DNA of 64,000 nucleotides from Arenibacter nanhaiticus (GCF_900141935.1 NZ_FQYX01000005.1:62001-126000); one strand, 5' to 3'; counted from the first letter of the stretch, positions 35,259 to 46,289 are shown. Numbers and translations: made by a program. Notes: a model not told the origin generated them from the letters alone.

Positions 35259-36224
35259 ATGAAACATACTATTACAGTGCTATTTGGGCTATTCTTTCTT
35301 TTGTCCTGTACTTTTACAAAAAAGGAGCCTCTAAAAGAATATATCATTGCTTATAATGTCTATGTCCCGGATAGTATCCATGACGACAACTATGATATTT
35401 TTACCATGAAAATGGATGGTACGTATAAAAAAAACATTACGGATCATCCCGATGTTGCTTGGACCTATCTCTCACATGGCGATAAGATCTATTTTGTAAG
35501 TGATAGGGACACCACTACTAGGACCTTTTTTCTTTATGAGATGGATCACCGAGGCGAACAAATTAAAAAGATTTCCAATTTTCAGTTACGCGACAGTTGG
35601 ATGGGAACTAGAAAACACGGACAAGAACTAATCGTAGTCCCCCACCCTAAGGTAGATTCCTTGCTTTATTTGATAAATACCGAGGGAGAGATCTTAAAAA
35701 AAATAAATCCGGGCACCCCATATTTTTCCGATCCTTCTTTTTCCCCAGACGGAGAATGGATTGCCTTTGTAGGGAGTAATAAGAAATCGAAAAAGGAAGA
35801 TGGATACCAGGCAGAAATATATGTGGTAAACACCGATGGCAATGGCCTAAAAAAATTAACCAACTACCCTACTACCGATACTACTGCAGAATGGTATGCC
35901 TACAAAGCCGGACCACCGCGCTGGCATCCCACAGAAAACTTTATAAGCTATCAAAGCAAACAACAGGGAAAATACAGCTTATATGCGGTATCCCCAGACG
36001 GAAAGCAACAATGGAAATTAACAGACAATAGCCAGAATGAAGGATGGCACAGTTGGAGTCCTGATGGAAAATGGTTGGCCATTGAGTTTTTTGATGAGGG
36101 ACAAGATCAATTTCATATCGGTCTAATGAACTGGCGTACCAAAGAGATGCAGGTATTAACGGACACTAGCTTTAAATTCCAACAGGCCCCTGTATTTTTG
36201 GAGGTTGATGGCAATAAAAACTAA
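35259..36224 (+). CDS. TolB/PD40 beta-propeller lipoprotein 1
   Basis: 321 residues. Lipoprotein signal (HTITVLFGLFFLLSC, Cys about 17), then repeated WD40-like PD40 blades with the pattern F-SPDGEWIAF, RWHPTENFISY and WSPDGKWLAIE, each joined by phrases such as YVVNTDGNGLKKLTN. Such propellers bind peptides or sugars or act as scaffolds in the periplasm; TolB itself belongs to the Tol-Pal system, but no tolA or pal is near. It forms a tandem pair with the next gene, a paralogue with better-conserved blades. Confidence 0.8.
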   Translation: MKHTITVLFGLFFLLSCTFTKKEPLKEYIIAYNVYVPDSIHDDNYDIFTMKMDGTYKKNITDHPDVAWTYLSHGDKIYFVSDRDTTTRTFFLYEMDHRGEQIKKISNFQLRDSWMGTRKHGQELIVVPHPKVDSLLYLINTEGEILKKINPGTPYFSDPSFSPDGEWIAFVGSNKKSKKEDGYQAEIYVVNTDGNGLKKLTNYPTTDTTAEWYAYKAGPPRWHPTENFISYQSKQQGKYSLYAVSPDGKQQWKLTDNSQNEGWHSWSPDGKWLAIEFFDEGQDQFHIGLMNWRTKEMQVLTDTSFKFQQAPVFLEVDGNKN

Positions 36225-36273
36225 GAAGCTATACCGCTCAACCAATTGTTTTTTACTTTAATCTATGTACGCT

Positions 36274-37209
36274 ATGAAAACGAAAAAAGTGTTGCTCCTA
36301 CCCTTCCTGATAATATTTACGTGTCTTTTAAGTTGTAGAGAAACTCCTAAACCAACCCAAAAAATTTCTTCCATAGAAACCCCTTCGGGCACCATATCCT
36401 TTCTATCTAACCGAGACGGGAATTTTGAAATATATACCATGACCGCCGATGGAAAGAATATAAAGAACCTTAGCAACAATAATGCAACCGACTATGGAAA
36501 CTCTTGGTCGCCCGATGGAAAACAACTAGTATTTTATTCGGACCGTGATGGGAATAAGGAACTATATTTTATGAATGCCGATGGTACCGACCAAATTAAT
36601 ATTTCCAAGCATCCTGCCAACGAATATGTACCAAGCTGGTCCCCAGATGGGCATAAAATAGTTTTCACCTCGGATAGAGACCATTCGTCCCGTGAAATCT
36701 ATGTCATGAACACCGATGGCTCTAAGGTAACACGCTTGACCCATGATGAAGATTATAACGAAAGTCCTTCTTGGTCCCCCGATAGGAGCCAAATAATTTT
36801 CACCAAACAATTAAAAGATCCAAACGATCCCTCTCATGCTTCCAATGGGGAAATTTTTATCATGGACAGTGATGGCAAAAACGAAAAACGATTGACCCAC
36901 AAAAAAGGATATGATTCTGGTGCTGTTTTCTCGCCCAATGGAAAAAAGATTGCTTTTTATGGCCTGAGCGAGCAAGATCAATGGGATCTCTTTTTGATGG
37001 ATGCCAATGGCGACAACCTTATTAATTTGACCAACGATAGCGCCGAAGATTATTCCCCTTCCTGGTCACCCGACGGGCAATGGATTGCCTTCACTAGCGG
37101 ACATCCAAAGCAGTACGATGTTTGGATTATACACCTCAGCACTAATAAAAAACTCCGTTTGACCAAGGATCCTACAAGAAACCAAAATCCGGTTTGGCGC
37201 CCACAATAA
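36274..37209 (+). CDS. TolB/PD40 beta-propeller lipoprotein 2
   Basis: 311 residues from the ATG at 36274 (another ATG three codons upstream). Lipoprotein signal (KTKKVLLLPFLIIFTCLLSC). About six very regular PD40 blades follow, each with the core (S/P)-W-SPDG-x4-F-x-S-x-R-D and (I/L)-Y-x-MN-x-DG, for example SWSPDGKQLVFYSDRDGNKE and SWSPDGHKIVFTSDRDHSSR. This is closer to the TolB propeller than the upstream paralogue. Periplasmic, membrane anchored. The ligand is unknown. It lies 49 bp after the first PD40 gene; a ChaN-like gene follows. Confidence 0.85.
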   Translation: MKTKKVLLLPFLIIFTCLLSCRETPKPTQKISSIETPSGTISFLSNRDGNFEIYTMTADGKNIKNLSNNNATDYGNSWSPDGKQLVFYSDRDGNKELYFMNADGTDQINISKHPANEYVPSWSPDGHKIVFTSDRDHSSREIYVMNTDGSKVTRLTHDEDYNESPSWSPDRSQIIFTKQLKDPNDPSHASNGEIFIMDSDGKNEKRLTHKKGYDSGAVFSPNGKKIAFYGLSEQDQWDLFLMDANGDNLINLTNDSAEDYSPSWSPDGQWIAFTSGHPKQYDVWIIHLSTNKKLRLTKDPTRNQNPVWRPQ

Positions 37210-37309
37210 ACAAATAGCTTATTATTTTCAAGAAAATCTTAAATTTAAGCTTTTGTTTAAAAAACAAAGAAATTGTCTCGTTGCATACGAGTTATATCCT
37301 TAGACCGCC

Positions 37310-38161
37310 ATGAAGAAAACTCTATTTCTTATCATCTTTCTTTTGCTTAGCCTTCCCTGTTTGGGTCAGAAAGAAGCTTATATCCTTTATAACGCCAAAG
37401 GAAAGAAGGTTTCTTATAAAAAGATGCTAAAGACCTTGGCAAAAAAAGACATCGTTTTATTTGGAGAAATCCACAACAACCCTATTTCCCATTGGCTACA
37501 AAGGGAGGTTACCGCAGACCTCCATAAGGACCACCAACTTATTTTGGGAGCAGAAATGCTCGAGGCCGACCAACAAACGCTATTGGATGATTATTTAAAC
37601 GGCCGTATTAGCGCCAAAGAACTGGAAACAATTGGCCGCTTATGGTCTAACTACCATACGGACTATGCTCCATTGGTAAATTTTTCCAAAGAAAAGCAAC
37701 TAGCCTTTATTGCCACCAATATTCCTAGGCGGTACGCTAGCCTGGTTTTTAAAAATGGTTTTGAAGTATTAGACTCGCTTCCTACCCAAGAAAAACAATG
37801 GATAGCCCCCTTGCCAATCGCTTTTGACAGTGAGCTTCCTACTTATAAAAATATACTTGGTATGATGGGCGACCATGGTTCCCCAAAGTTAGTTATGGCA
37901 CAAGCCATTAAGGATGCGACCATGGCGCATTTTATTCTTAAAAACTATAAAACCGACCATGTATTCATCCATTATAACGGCAATTACCACTCGGACCATT
38001 ATGAAGGTATGTTATGGTATTTAAAAAAAGAAAACAACGCTTTAAAGTATGCCACCATTTCCACGGTATCCCAGGAAGATATTGCTGTTTTATTAGAAGA
38101 AAACAAGCATTTGGCCGACTTTATCATTTGTGTAGATAGTCATATGACCACCACTTATTAG
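37310..38161 (+). CDS. ChaN-family (Tiki superfamily) exported protein
   Basis: 283 residues. Signal peptide (KTLFLIIFLLLSLPCLGQ), then the EreA/ChaN-like fold with the Tiki-superfamily signature FGEIHNNPISH, followed by LGAEMLEADQQ, ATNIPRRYASLV and the histidine-rich HYNGNYHSDHYEG. Campylobacter ChaN binds haem and helps iron uptake; other members of the superfamily are peptidases or esterases. Iron-related work in the periplasm or at the outer membrane is therefore a guess. It stands alone, 100 bp after the PD40 pair, on the same strand. Confidence 0.82.
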   Translation: MKKTLFLIIFLLLSLPCLGQKEAYILYNAKGKKVSYKKMLKTLAKKDIVLFGEIHNNPISHWLQREVTADLHKDHQLILGAEMLEADQQTLLDDYLNGRISAKELETIGRLWSNYHTDYAPLVNFSKEKQLAFIATNIPRRYASLVFKNGFEVLDSLPTQEKQWIAPLPIAFDSELPTYKNILGMMGDHGSPKLVMAQAIKDATMAHFILKNYKTDHVFIHYNGNYHSDHYEGMLWYLKKENNALKYATISTVSQEDIAVLLEENKHLADFIICVDSHMTTTY

Positions 38162-38378
38162 GTTTTCTGTTGTTCTATCTGTTTTTATATTGATATTTAT
38201 AGTCAGTTCAATAGATTTCTCCCAGGAATCCCAATAAGGCAGAATCTTAATATTAGCACTTTAAAAGCCATTAGTTCCTTTTAAGCGGTTCGTCCTTATA
38301 ATTCTACATTTCAGGAATAAAAATTTTCTGGTAGTCCTTACTATTCGGAACTTAATAACTACCTAAAAAAACCGTATT

Positions 38379-39011
38379 ATGAAGCTTTTGATCATTGGAG
38401 GGACCGGAAAAACGGGACGTCAACTTATAGCGCAGGCACTAGAACAAGGACACCAAGTGACAGCCATGGTACGCAAGCCCGGAAAAGTAAAGCTTACTCA
38501 TTCTCATCTTCGAGTATGCAAAGGCAACGTTCTATCCTTACCAGACCTTACAGCAGCCGTTCAGAATCAAGACGCAGTGCTATCGGCACTTGGTCATAAA
38601 CGGTTTTTTATTAAAACCAGTATCCTGTCCCAAGGCACGAAGAATATTATCTTGGCCATGGAAAAACAGCAAGTAAAACGTCTTATTGCGATTACTTCCT
38701 TAGGGATTAACGATAGCCGCTATAAACTTGGGTTGTATTATACCCTCTTTGTGATCCCTGTAATTTTATGGTTTTATTTTAAGGATAAATCCAAACAAGA
38801 AAAACTTATCATGGAAAGCAATTTAGACTGGACTATTGTTCGTCCAGGACAACTGACTAATGGAAGAATGAAATCCGATTACCAAGCTGGTGAAAAATTA
38901 GGCCATTATATCCTTACTCCTTGCATCTCAAGAGTCAGTGTAGCCGATTTTATGTTAAAACAACTGAATGACAACACCTATATACACAAAACTCCCGCTG
39001 TAATAAATTGA
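38379..39011 (+). CDS. NAD(P)-binding atypical short-chain dehydrogenase
   Basis: 210 residues of the NmrA/SDR_a5-like group. The N-terminal GGTGKTGRQLIAQALEQGH is the dinucleotide-binding GxxGxxG motif; AVLSALGHK and IAITSLGIND mark the fourth and fifth strands; and WTIVRPGQLTNG is the usual late motif. There is no YxxxK catalytic pair in the classic place, as expected for atypical members. It is cytoplasmic and may be a flavin or biliverdin reductase-like enzyme, or a redox sensor. The substrate cannot be told. No operon partner; GNAT follows after 128 bp with its own -7 element. Confidence 0.85.
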   Translation: MKLLIIGGTGKTGRQLIAQALEQGHQVTAMVRKPGKVKLTHSHLRVCKGNVLSLPDLTAAVQNQDAVLSALGHKRFFIKTSILSQGTKNIILAMEKQQVKRLIAITSLGINDSRYKLGLYYTLFVIPVILWFYFKDKSKQEKLIMESNLDWTIVRPGQLTNGRMKSDYQAGEKLGHYILTPCISRVSVADFMLKQLNDNTYIHKTPAVIN

Positions 39012-39081
39012 ATTGGACATAGGCAAAGACCTTACTCATCTTATCCCAGGACGAAACCTCCTTCCCTACTGGTATATTCAT

Positions 39082-39089
39082 TAATTTTG
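39082..39089 (+). promoter_or_regulatory. -7 element of the GNAT gene
   Basis: TAATTTTG matches TAnnTTTG, 50 nt before the ATG at 39140. No -33 TTG was found. Confidence 0.35.
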
Positions 39090-39139
39090 TAGCTTATCAA
39101 ATCACTTATATAAATGGGCCTTGGTCCACTTTTATTACT

Positions 39140-39715
39140 ATGAATACTACATTAACTTTTAGAACCGCAAAACCAACAGACAAGACTTTTGTTGCTCCGC
39201 TTATGATTCAGGCCATGGAAGAGTTGGCCCTAAAATTTGTGAATGGGAAACGGGCCTCGGATGCGGTTGCCGTTTTTGAGTATTTTTTTGCACAGCCCCA
39301 AAACATCTATAGCTACGAAAACACCTTGGTAGCCGAAGACCATACGGGGATCGTAGGTTCTATCACCGCCTATGACGGTGGCCTGTTTCAGCAACTGCGA
39401 CAGCCCTTTACATCATACTTACAGGAGCATTACAACTTTAGTATGGCCTTGGAAAATGAAACTGCGGAAGGGGAATATTATATTGATACCATCAGTGTAG
39501 CGCCCAACAAACAGGGGTTAGGGATAGGAAAAGGGCTTATCGGCACTTTAATACAGCATGCTACAAAAAGAGGCTACCAGAGAATAGGTTTATTGGTCGA
39601 TGTTTCTAACCCCAATGCAAAACGCTTGTATGAAAAGTTGGGTTTTATAACCATAGGGATCAAAACTCTCTTGGGCGAAGCTTATGAGCATCTGTTGTAT
39701 CAAGTGGAAGCTTAA
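39140..39715 (+). CDS. GNAT-family N-acetyltransferase
   Basis: 191 residues. It begins TLTFRTAKPTDKTFVAPLMI as in RimI-like enzymes; the acetyl-CoA loop is QGLGIGKGL (about 131-139) after the strand YYIDTISVAPN; and the C-terminal NPNAKRLYEKLGF is also typical. The acceptor, an amine on a protein, small molecule or drug, cannot be told. It stands alone between the dehydrogenase and the convergent thiamine operon and ends at a strong bidirectional terminator. Confidence 0.88.
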   Translation: MNTTLTFRTAKPTDKTFVAPLMIQAMEELALKFVNGKRASDAVAVFEYFFAQPQNIYSYENTLVAEDHTGIVGSITAYDGGLFQQLRQPFTSYLQEHYNFSMALENETAEGEYYIDTISVAPNKQGLGIGKGLIGTLIQHATKRGYQRIGLLVDVSNPNAKRLYEKLGFITIGIKTLLGEAYEHLLYQVEA

Positions 39716-39731
39716 TGCTTTTATAACTCTT

Positions 39732-39776
39732 AAAAAACCACAACCATGGTAGTTATAGTATGGTTGTGGTTTTTTT
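39732..39776. terminator. Bidirectional terminator between the GNAT gene and thiH
   Basis: CCACAACCAT (39738-39747) / ATGGTTGTGG (39760-39769), with A runs on the left and T runs on the right, so it works on both strands. It touches the thiH stop codon. Confidence 0.88.
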
Positions 39777-40879
39777 TATAAATAATGCTCCCAGTCTTTC
39801 CAAACCACCTCTAGGCCTTGTGCTTTTAACATCTCAGCTACGGCTTCGGTACTGCGTTCATCTGATATCTCGAACTGTTCCAAGGATTGTTTTTCTACTG
39901 TATAGCCCCCGGGGTTGGTTTTAGATTCTGCACTGATAGAGGTAATCCCCAAATTGACGATATGGTTTCTAAATATTTCACTTTCTCGGGTCGAAATAGA
40001 AAGCTCTACATCCTCATCCAAGAGTCTATAAGCGCAAATAAGCTGTACCAAATGCGGATCTGTCATCGCCACTTTTGGCTCTAATCCCCCTGAATGTGGT
40101 CTTAGTCTAGGAAAGGAAATAGAATACTTTGTTTTCCAATAGGTCTTTTGGAGATATTTTAGATGCAGGGCCGTAAAAAAACTATCGGCACGCCAGTCTT
40201 CCAAACCAAATAATGCGCCAAGGCCTATTTTATGCACCCCCGCCTTTCCCAATCTATCGGGAGTCGCCAACCGATAATCAAAATTGGATTTTTTGCCTTT
40301 GGGATGGTGTTTTTTATATTCATCCCTATGATAGGTTTCTTGGTATACCAGCACTGCATAGAGGCCACTACCCTTCAGCAGTTCATAATCTTCTTGCTCT
40401 AAGGGCTGTACTTCTATGGTGATATTAGAGAAGTGCGAACGAATCAATTGAATGGCATTGTCAATGTAAGCTACCCCTACAGTTGTATTCGCTTCTCCGG
40501 TGACCAGTAAAATATGGTCATAGCCTTTAGATTTTATATAGTCTACTTCTTGTAGTATTTCTTTATCGGTAAGGGTTCTTCTTGGAATTTTATTGGTTAG
40601 GCTAAACCCGCAATAGGTACAGATATTTTGGCATTCGTTGCTCAAATACATGGGCGAATACATTTGTATGGTATTCCCGAAGCGTTTTTTGGTAAGCATA
40701 CGGCTTATTTGGGCCATTTCTTCTAAAAATGGTGCTGCTGCCGGTGAAATCAAGGCCTTAAAGTCTTCCAGATCCCGGTTGGGGTTATCTAGAGCGTTCC
40801 TTACGTCCTTTGCTGTTTTAGCATAGATGCTTTTTAGGGTTTCGTCCCAATTATAGGTATCGAATAAATCTTGAAACAT
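39776..40879 (-). CDS. thiH: 2-iminoacetate synthase (tyrosine lyase)
   Basis: Radical SAM enzyme that splits tyrosine into dehydroglycine and p-cresol, giving the glycine-derived part of the thiazole ring. 367 residues; the Fe4S4 motif CxxxCxxC is in SNECQNICTYCGFSL, and the C-terminal region with RLRPHSGG and SRESEIFRN is family-typical. Last gene of the thiamine operon, 7 bp after thiG. Use of thiH in place of the O2-dependent glycine oxidase thiO suits low-oxygen growth. No thiF follows, although many related operons have it here. Confidence 0.94.
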   Translation of the reverse strand: MFQDLFDTYNWDETLKSIYAKTAKDVRNALDNPNRDLEDFKALISPAAAPFLEEMAQISRMLTKKRFGNTIQMYSPMYLSNECQNICTYCGFSLTNKIPRRTLTDKEILQEVDYIKSKGYDHILLVTGEANTTVGVAYIDNAIQLIRSHFSNITIEVQPLEQEDYELLKGSGLYAVLVYQETYHRDEYKKHHPKGKKSNFDYRLATPDRLGKAGVHKIGLGALFGLEDWRADSFFTALHLKYLQKTYWKTKYSISFPRLRPHSGGLEPKVAMTDPHLVQLICAYRLLDEDVELSISTRESEIFRNHIVNLGITSISAESKTNPGGYTVEKQSLEQFEISDERSTEAVAEMLKAQGLEVVWKDWEHYL

Positions 40880-40886
40880 GGGCTGT

Positions 40887-41663
40887 CTAATTACTTAAAA
40901 AGCTGGTTAGTGGACTACTACCGGATGCTATTTGAACTACGGGTGCCAATTTGGCCTTATAGGCCATTCTACCGGCCTCTACGGCCATTTTAAAGGCTTT
41001 TGCCATGGCTATGGGGTTTTGAGATACTGCAATAGCGGTGTTCACTAGGACCGCATCGGCCCCTATCTCCATGGCCAAGGCGGCATGTGACGGACTTCCG
41101 ATTCCGGCATCAACGATGACCGGCACCTTGCTTTGGGCTATTATTATTTCTAAAAACTCCAAGGTTTTTAAGCCTTTATTACTTCCTATGGGAGCTCCTA
41201 AAGGCATTACACATTGCACCCCCACATCTTCTAAGCGTTTGCACAAAACGGGATCGGCATGGATATAGGGCATGACCACAAAGCCGAGTCTTACCAATTC
41301 CTCGGCTGCTTGTAATGTTTCTATAGGGTCTGGCAATAAGTATTTGGGATCGGGATGTATTTCTAATTTTATCCAATTGGTCTCTAGGGCTTCCCTAGCC
41401 AACTGGGCAGCAAAAACAGCTTCTTTTGCCGTTCTAACTCCAGAAGTATTGGGTAACAAACTCATGTTAGGGTGATTGAGATGGGTTAAAATATCATCAT
41501 TTTCATCCTTTATATCTACCCGTTTTAGGGCCACGGTGGCCAATTCGCTTTCCGAGGCCAACAAGGCTTCCTTCATTAAAAGGGAAGTATTGAATTTACC
41601 GGTTCCGGTAAACAATCTGGAATTAAATTCCTTTCCTGCTATGGTGAGTATATCGTTGTTCAT
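40887..41663 (-). CDS. thiG: Thiazole synthase
   Basis: TIM-barrel enzyme that makes the thiazole phosphate from deoxyxylulose 5-phosphate, dehydroglycine and ThiS thiocarboxylate. 258 residues from the ATG at 41663 (22 extra open codons upstream are not conserved and reach back into thiE). Motifs: [11 protein letters not shown], the Schiff-base lysine region [48 protein letters not shown] and AVLVNTAIA. Cytoplasmic; works with ThiS and ThiH from the same operon. thiE lies 31 bp upstream. Confidence 0.95.
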   Translation of the reverse strand: MNNDILTIAGKEFNSRLFTGTGKFNTSLLMKEALLASESELATVALKRVDIKDENDDILTHLNHPNMSLLPNTSGVRTAKEAVFAAQLAREALETNWIKLEIHPDPKYLLPDPIETLQAAEELVRLGFVVMPYIHADPVLCKRLEDVGVQCVMPLGAPIGSNKGLKTLEFLEIIIAQSKVPVIVDAGIGSPSHAALAMEIGADAVLVNTAIAVSQNPIAMAKAFKMAVEAGRMAYKAKLAPVVQIASGSSPLTSFLSN

Positions 41664-41694
41664 GCGTTTTTTTAGTTTTTTTATACTGTATATT

Positions 41695-42333
41695 TTATAT
41701 GCTGGTCGCCATATACCTCTTTTGGACATATTGCCTTAGCTGGGCTATACTTTCTGCCGATGTATTCGTTAGGAGTCCGGATACGGCAAGACCAAAAATT
41801 CCCGTGTCCAACAACACCTCAACATCTTCCTTTACAACACCTCCAATGGCGTATACAGGCACCTTGTGGCCTTTGGCACTGAGGGCAGTGATTATCTTTC
41901 TGATCCCTTCTGTCCCCAGCACGGGGCTTAGGTTCTTTTTGGTGGACGTAAACTTATAAGGGCCCAATCCAATATAATCGACTCCCGATTCTATAAGTTC
42001 TAAACAGTCTTCCAAAGTGTTGGCGGTACCTCCAATTATTTTAGTAGTTCCCAACAGCAAACGGGCATCGGCAATTTTGCTATCCTCCTTGCCTAGGTGC
42101 ACGCCATCGGCATCTATGGCATGGGCAACCTGTGGATCATCGTTTACAATTAAGGTTGTATCGTTTTCATTACATATTCGCTTTGCCTCCATGGCCGTTT
42201 TTAAAACCATGTTCTGGGATATCCCTTTTAACCGCAGTTGTACCAAGCGACAACCTCCACGAACTACGGTGGCTATATTTGTTAAATGTTCCTCGGGAGT
42301 TTTTCCCTGGGAGATATAATATAAATGATTCAT
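41695..42333 (-). CDS. thiE: Thiamine phosphate synthase
   Basis: Joins HMP pyrophosphate to thiazole phosphate. 212 residues with all expected sites: VQLRLKG (pyrophosphate/substrate Arg and Lys), [41 protein letters not shown] and the glycine-rich VPVYAIGGV and LAVSGL. Start ATG at 42331-42333. It is the fifth gene of the operon; thiD precedes it by 11 bp. A second, divergent ThiE-fold gene lies two genes upstream, so this one is the likely catalytic ThiE. Confidence 0.93.
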   Translation of the reverse strand: MNHLYYISQGKTPEEHLTNIATVVRGGCRLVQLRLKGISQNMVLKTAMEAKRICNENDTTLIVNDDPQVAHAIDADGVHLGKEDSKIADARLLLGTTKIIGGTANTLEDCLELIESGVDYIGLGPYKFTSTKKNLSPVLGTEGIRKIITALSAKGHKVPVYAIGGVVKEDVEVLLDTGIFGLAVSGLLTNTSAESIAQLRQYVQKRYMATSI

Positions 42334-42344
42334 TTTCTTTTTTT

Positions 42345-43088
42345 TCAGTGATAGCCCAAGAGGCTGGAATTAGAATTCAGAAAGGATTCTATATTGATTT
42401 TAGCCTTTTCACAGGCTTGATGCAAGGATTCCCCTAATGCCAAATAACTCGCTATATAAGAAGACAGTACACAACCAGATCCGTGTTTTTGAAAAACTTT
42501 ATCGACCTTGGGCGAAAAGCGGTACACCTCATCGTTCGTCAGGTATAATACATCTTCTCCTATTCGGTTTGGGTGATGTCCGCCTTTTAGCAAAAGATTT
42601 GCTCTTTGGGTGATTTCGGATATGTTTATAACGATATCCCGGTCTGGAAATAACTCTTGCACCTCTAAATAATTAGGGGTAAGCACATATATTTTCTCCA
42701 ACACCTGATAAAACTCTGCCCTATCCGAATCGTGAAAACGATAGGATGAGCTAGAGGAAAGAACAGGGTCGAGTACAATTTTTATGTCGTTATTTTTCTG
42801 ATGTAATACGGTTAGTATAGTGTTTAATACGGTCCAATCTTCTACTACCCCAATTTTCACTACCGTGATGTCAAAGCGATCGAAAAGGAATTCTATTTGT
42901 TCCAAAATAACAGTTAGGGTTGTCCAATAAACCGCTTTCAACGACACATCGTTCTGGACAGTAATAGCGGTACAGACAGATAACCCGTAGCAATTTAAGG
43001 CCTCCATGGCTTTTATATCTGCGGTAATACCTGCGCCACTTGAGGGATCAAGCCCGGCTATTGTCAATACATAAGGGCGATTTTCCAT
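42345..43088 (-). CDS. thiD: Hydroxymethylpyrimidine / phosphomethylpyrimidine kinase
   Basis: Ribokinase-fold kinase that makes HMP pyrophosphate in two steps. 247 residues. N-terminal AGLDPSSGAGITADIKAM, with the HMP-binding SGAG and the following CTAITVQN; ATP/anion-hole region FQKHGSGCVLSSYIASYLA, with the conserved Gly-Ser-Gly-Cys near the C-terminus. It lacks a fused ThiE or TenA domain. It overlaps no gene but is 8 bp from the upstream ThiE/TenI-like gene and 11 bp from thiE, which indicates one transcript. Confidence 0.93.
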   Translation of the reverse strand: MENRPYVLTIAGLDPSSGAGITADIKAMEALNCYGLSVCTAITVQNDVSLKAVYWTTLTVILEQIEFLFDRFDITVVKIGVVEDWTVLNTILTVLHQKNNDIKIVLDPVLSSSSSYRFHDSDRAEFYQVLEKIYVLTPNYLEVQELFPDRDIVINISEITQRANLLLKGGHHPNRIGEDVLYLTNDEVYRFSPKVDKVFQKHGSGCVLSSYIASYLALGESLHQACEKAKINIESFLNSNSSLLGYH

Positions 43089-43096
43089 AAGTGAAT

Positions 43097-43696
43097 TTAT
43101 TTAATGCATGCCCTGTAGGCCTTTTGTATCCTTTTAAAACTTTTTATGGGATCCTTGGATTGCCATATAGCCCCCAACACCCCAATACCGGAATACCCTA
43201 AAGCAACCGCCTGCGCTATTGTTTCTTCTTGGATTCCACCCAAACCGATGATCTTTTTGGGTATTTGGCTTATATCAAAGCCCCTTCCCTGATATCCTTG
43301 CTTTGAAATGGAAGAAAAAACCGGACTTAACAAATGATAATCAAATGGAATCTTAGAGTCCGACAACACTTCTGGTTCATGAAAGGAACTACTAACCGTA
43401 AAACCCTTGTCCTGATACCTTTGCACATAGGGCAGCAGCTCTTCTTTTAAATCGTTTCGCAACTGTTCTTTTAAATGTATCCCCTTTAGCGCGTAATCCT
43501 CGGCCAGGAAATGAAATCCATGTGTTACAATTCTAGGGTAATATGCGTGCTCAATTTGATTTAAATAGCTACGGCATTCTTCCAAGGTTTTTGCAGGTTT
43601 CCTAAAATGATAGGATTGTAGGCCTGCCTTAAACATTTGGTTAAGGCGGGAGGTTTCATTTTCCAAGTCTGTTTCCGGGGCTATAAGAACCATCAT
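43097..43696 (-). CDS. ThiE/TenI-like protein, divergent paralogue
   Basis: TIM-barrel protein of the TMP-TENI family, 199 residues. It keeps the fold landmarks but not all of the ThiE chemistry: the substrate motif QLR-x-K is YHFRKP, NDR is THG, GVHLG is GIHLKE, GPVF is SPVFSS with SKQGYQG, and AIGGI is GLGGI. Such proteins include TenI, which aromatises the thiazole; that or a regulatory or lost-function role is likelier than a second thiamine phosphate synthase. It starts with ATG ATG at 43696, and R1 copy C fills the gap between it and thiC. Confidence 0.82.
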   Translation of the reverse strand: MMVLIAPETDLENETSRLNQMFKAGLQSYHFRKPAKTLEECRSYLNQIEHAYYPRIVTHGFHFLAEDYALKGIHLKEQLRNDLKEELLPYVQRYQDKGFTVSSSFHEPEVLSDSKIPFDYHLLSPVFSSISKQGYQGRGFDISQIPKKIIGLGGIQEETIAQAVALGYSGIGVLGAIWQSKDPIKSFKRIQKAYRACIK

Positions 43697-43700
43697 ATTT

Positions 43701-43797
43701 TTGGGTTAGGGATTGCAGCGGCATCCTTTTTTATTTTTATAAAAAAGATATAGCGGAAAGCCCGACCACGCCATCTGATGGCGTGGGGACCTCCCAA
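43701..43797 (+). repeat. R1 structured repeat, copy C, inside the thiamine operon
   Basis: 97 bp in the thiC/TenI-like gap, inverted relative to the operon. Core GGTTAGGGATTGCAGCGGCATC and GATATAGCGGAAAGCCCGACC is as in other copies, but closing pairs are GGTT/GACC and TTGGG/CCCAA, hairpin 1 is extended by TTTTTTAT/ATAAAAAA and hairpin 2 is CCACGCCA/TGGCGTGG. All changes keep pairing. Confidence 0.75.
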
Positions 43798-43803
43798 AAA
43801 AGT

Positions 43804-45672
<1,869 letters not shown>

Positions 45673-45747
45673 TTATGGTGCAGGACACAAGGATTTTTCC
45701 TTGAGCCCAAGCACAGTTATACTTCGTGTTTAAAAAAATGGAACCTC

Positions 45748-45951
45748 CTAACCGCCTTGAGTGGCAGTAATGACCAAAACCTTGTCGTCTTGGAACAAAC
45801 TGGTCTTGGACCAATGGGGTTTTGAAATGATTTGTTGATTTACAGCTACCGCTATACCGTTTAAAGAAAATTGTAGCTGGTCCAAAACCTCTTCGAGCGA
45901 AGGAGGTGTTTTAAATTGATGCTCTTTGTCGTTTACTCTAATTGTAACCAT
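45748..45951 (-). CDS. thiS: Sulfur carrier protein ThiS
   Basis: Ubiquitin-fold carrier of 67 residues whose C-terminal GlyGly (ATQGG) is adenylated and turned into the thiocarboxylate that gives sulfur to the thiazole ring. The ATG at 45951 (VTIRVNDKEHQF) matches the usual family start; the open frame runs further upstream with an ATG at 45996, which would add 15 non-conserved residues. First gene of the thiamine operon, under the TPP riboswitch. The ThiF-type adenylyltransferase needed to activate it is not encoded in this operon. Confidence 0.9.
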   Translation of the reverse strand: MVTIRVNDKEHQFKTPPSLEEVLDQLQFSLNGIAVAVNQQIISKPHWSKTSLFQDDKVLVITATQGG

Positions 45952-46044
45952 ACGAATAAAACCTTCCGCTTGGGAAAAGTCGTTTTTAACGTTCATAATT
46001 AAATTATGCAAACCAAAAAGGAAGTGTGTGGAAATATAAAAGTG

Positions 46045-46072
46045 CAGGGCATATCATGCTATGAAGATGCCT
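46045..46072 (-). terminator. Expression-platform hairpin of the TPP riboswitch
   Basis: Minus strand CAGGCAT / ATGCCCTG (one bulged C) starts at the end of the aptamer's closing stem and is followed by CACTTTTATATTT. It could be a conditional terminator. Confidence 0.5.
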
Positions 46073-46155
46073 GTAAATTTTCCCTACGTTGGTATCAACC
46101 AAATCAGGTTCTAAGGATATTTCTCAAACTATTACTAGTTACTCCCAAAGTTTAC
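46073..46155 (-). promoter_or_regulatory. TPP riboswitch (THI element) of the thiamine operon
   Basis: Minus-strand aptamer with P1 GTAAA-TTT/AAA-TTTAC, the P2/P3 side GGGAG then AACTA/TAGTT and TGAGA, and the highly conserved pyrophosphate-sensing half ACCTGATTTGG...CCAACGTAGGGAA, with P5 TTGGT/ACCAA. It lies 120 nt upstream of thiS and should shut the operon when thiamine pyrophosphate is plentiful. Confidence 0.95.
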
Positions 46156-46289
46156 ATGGCGAATATATCATTAAAAATTAAACTCCACTAATTAATTACA
46201 ATTTAAGCAGCTGTTGTGAATTTTATTAAGTCGCACTTTAAATGCTTTGGATAAGGCAGTAGCATATTTATACTTTCGTCGCTAATGAC

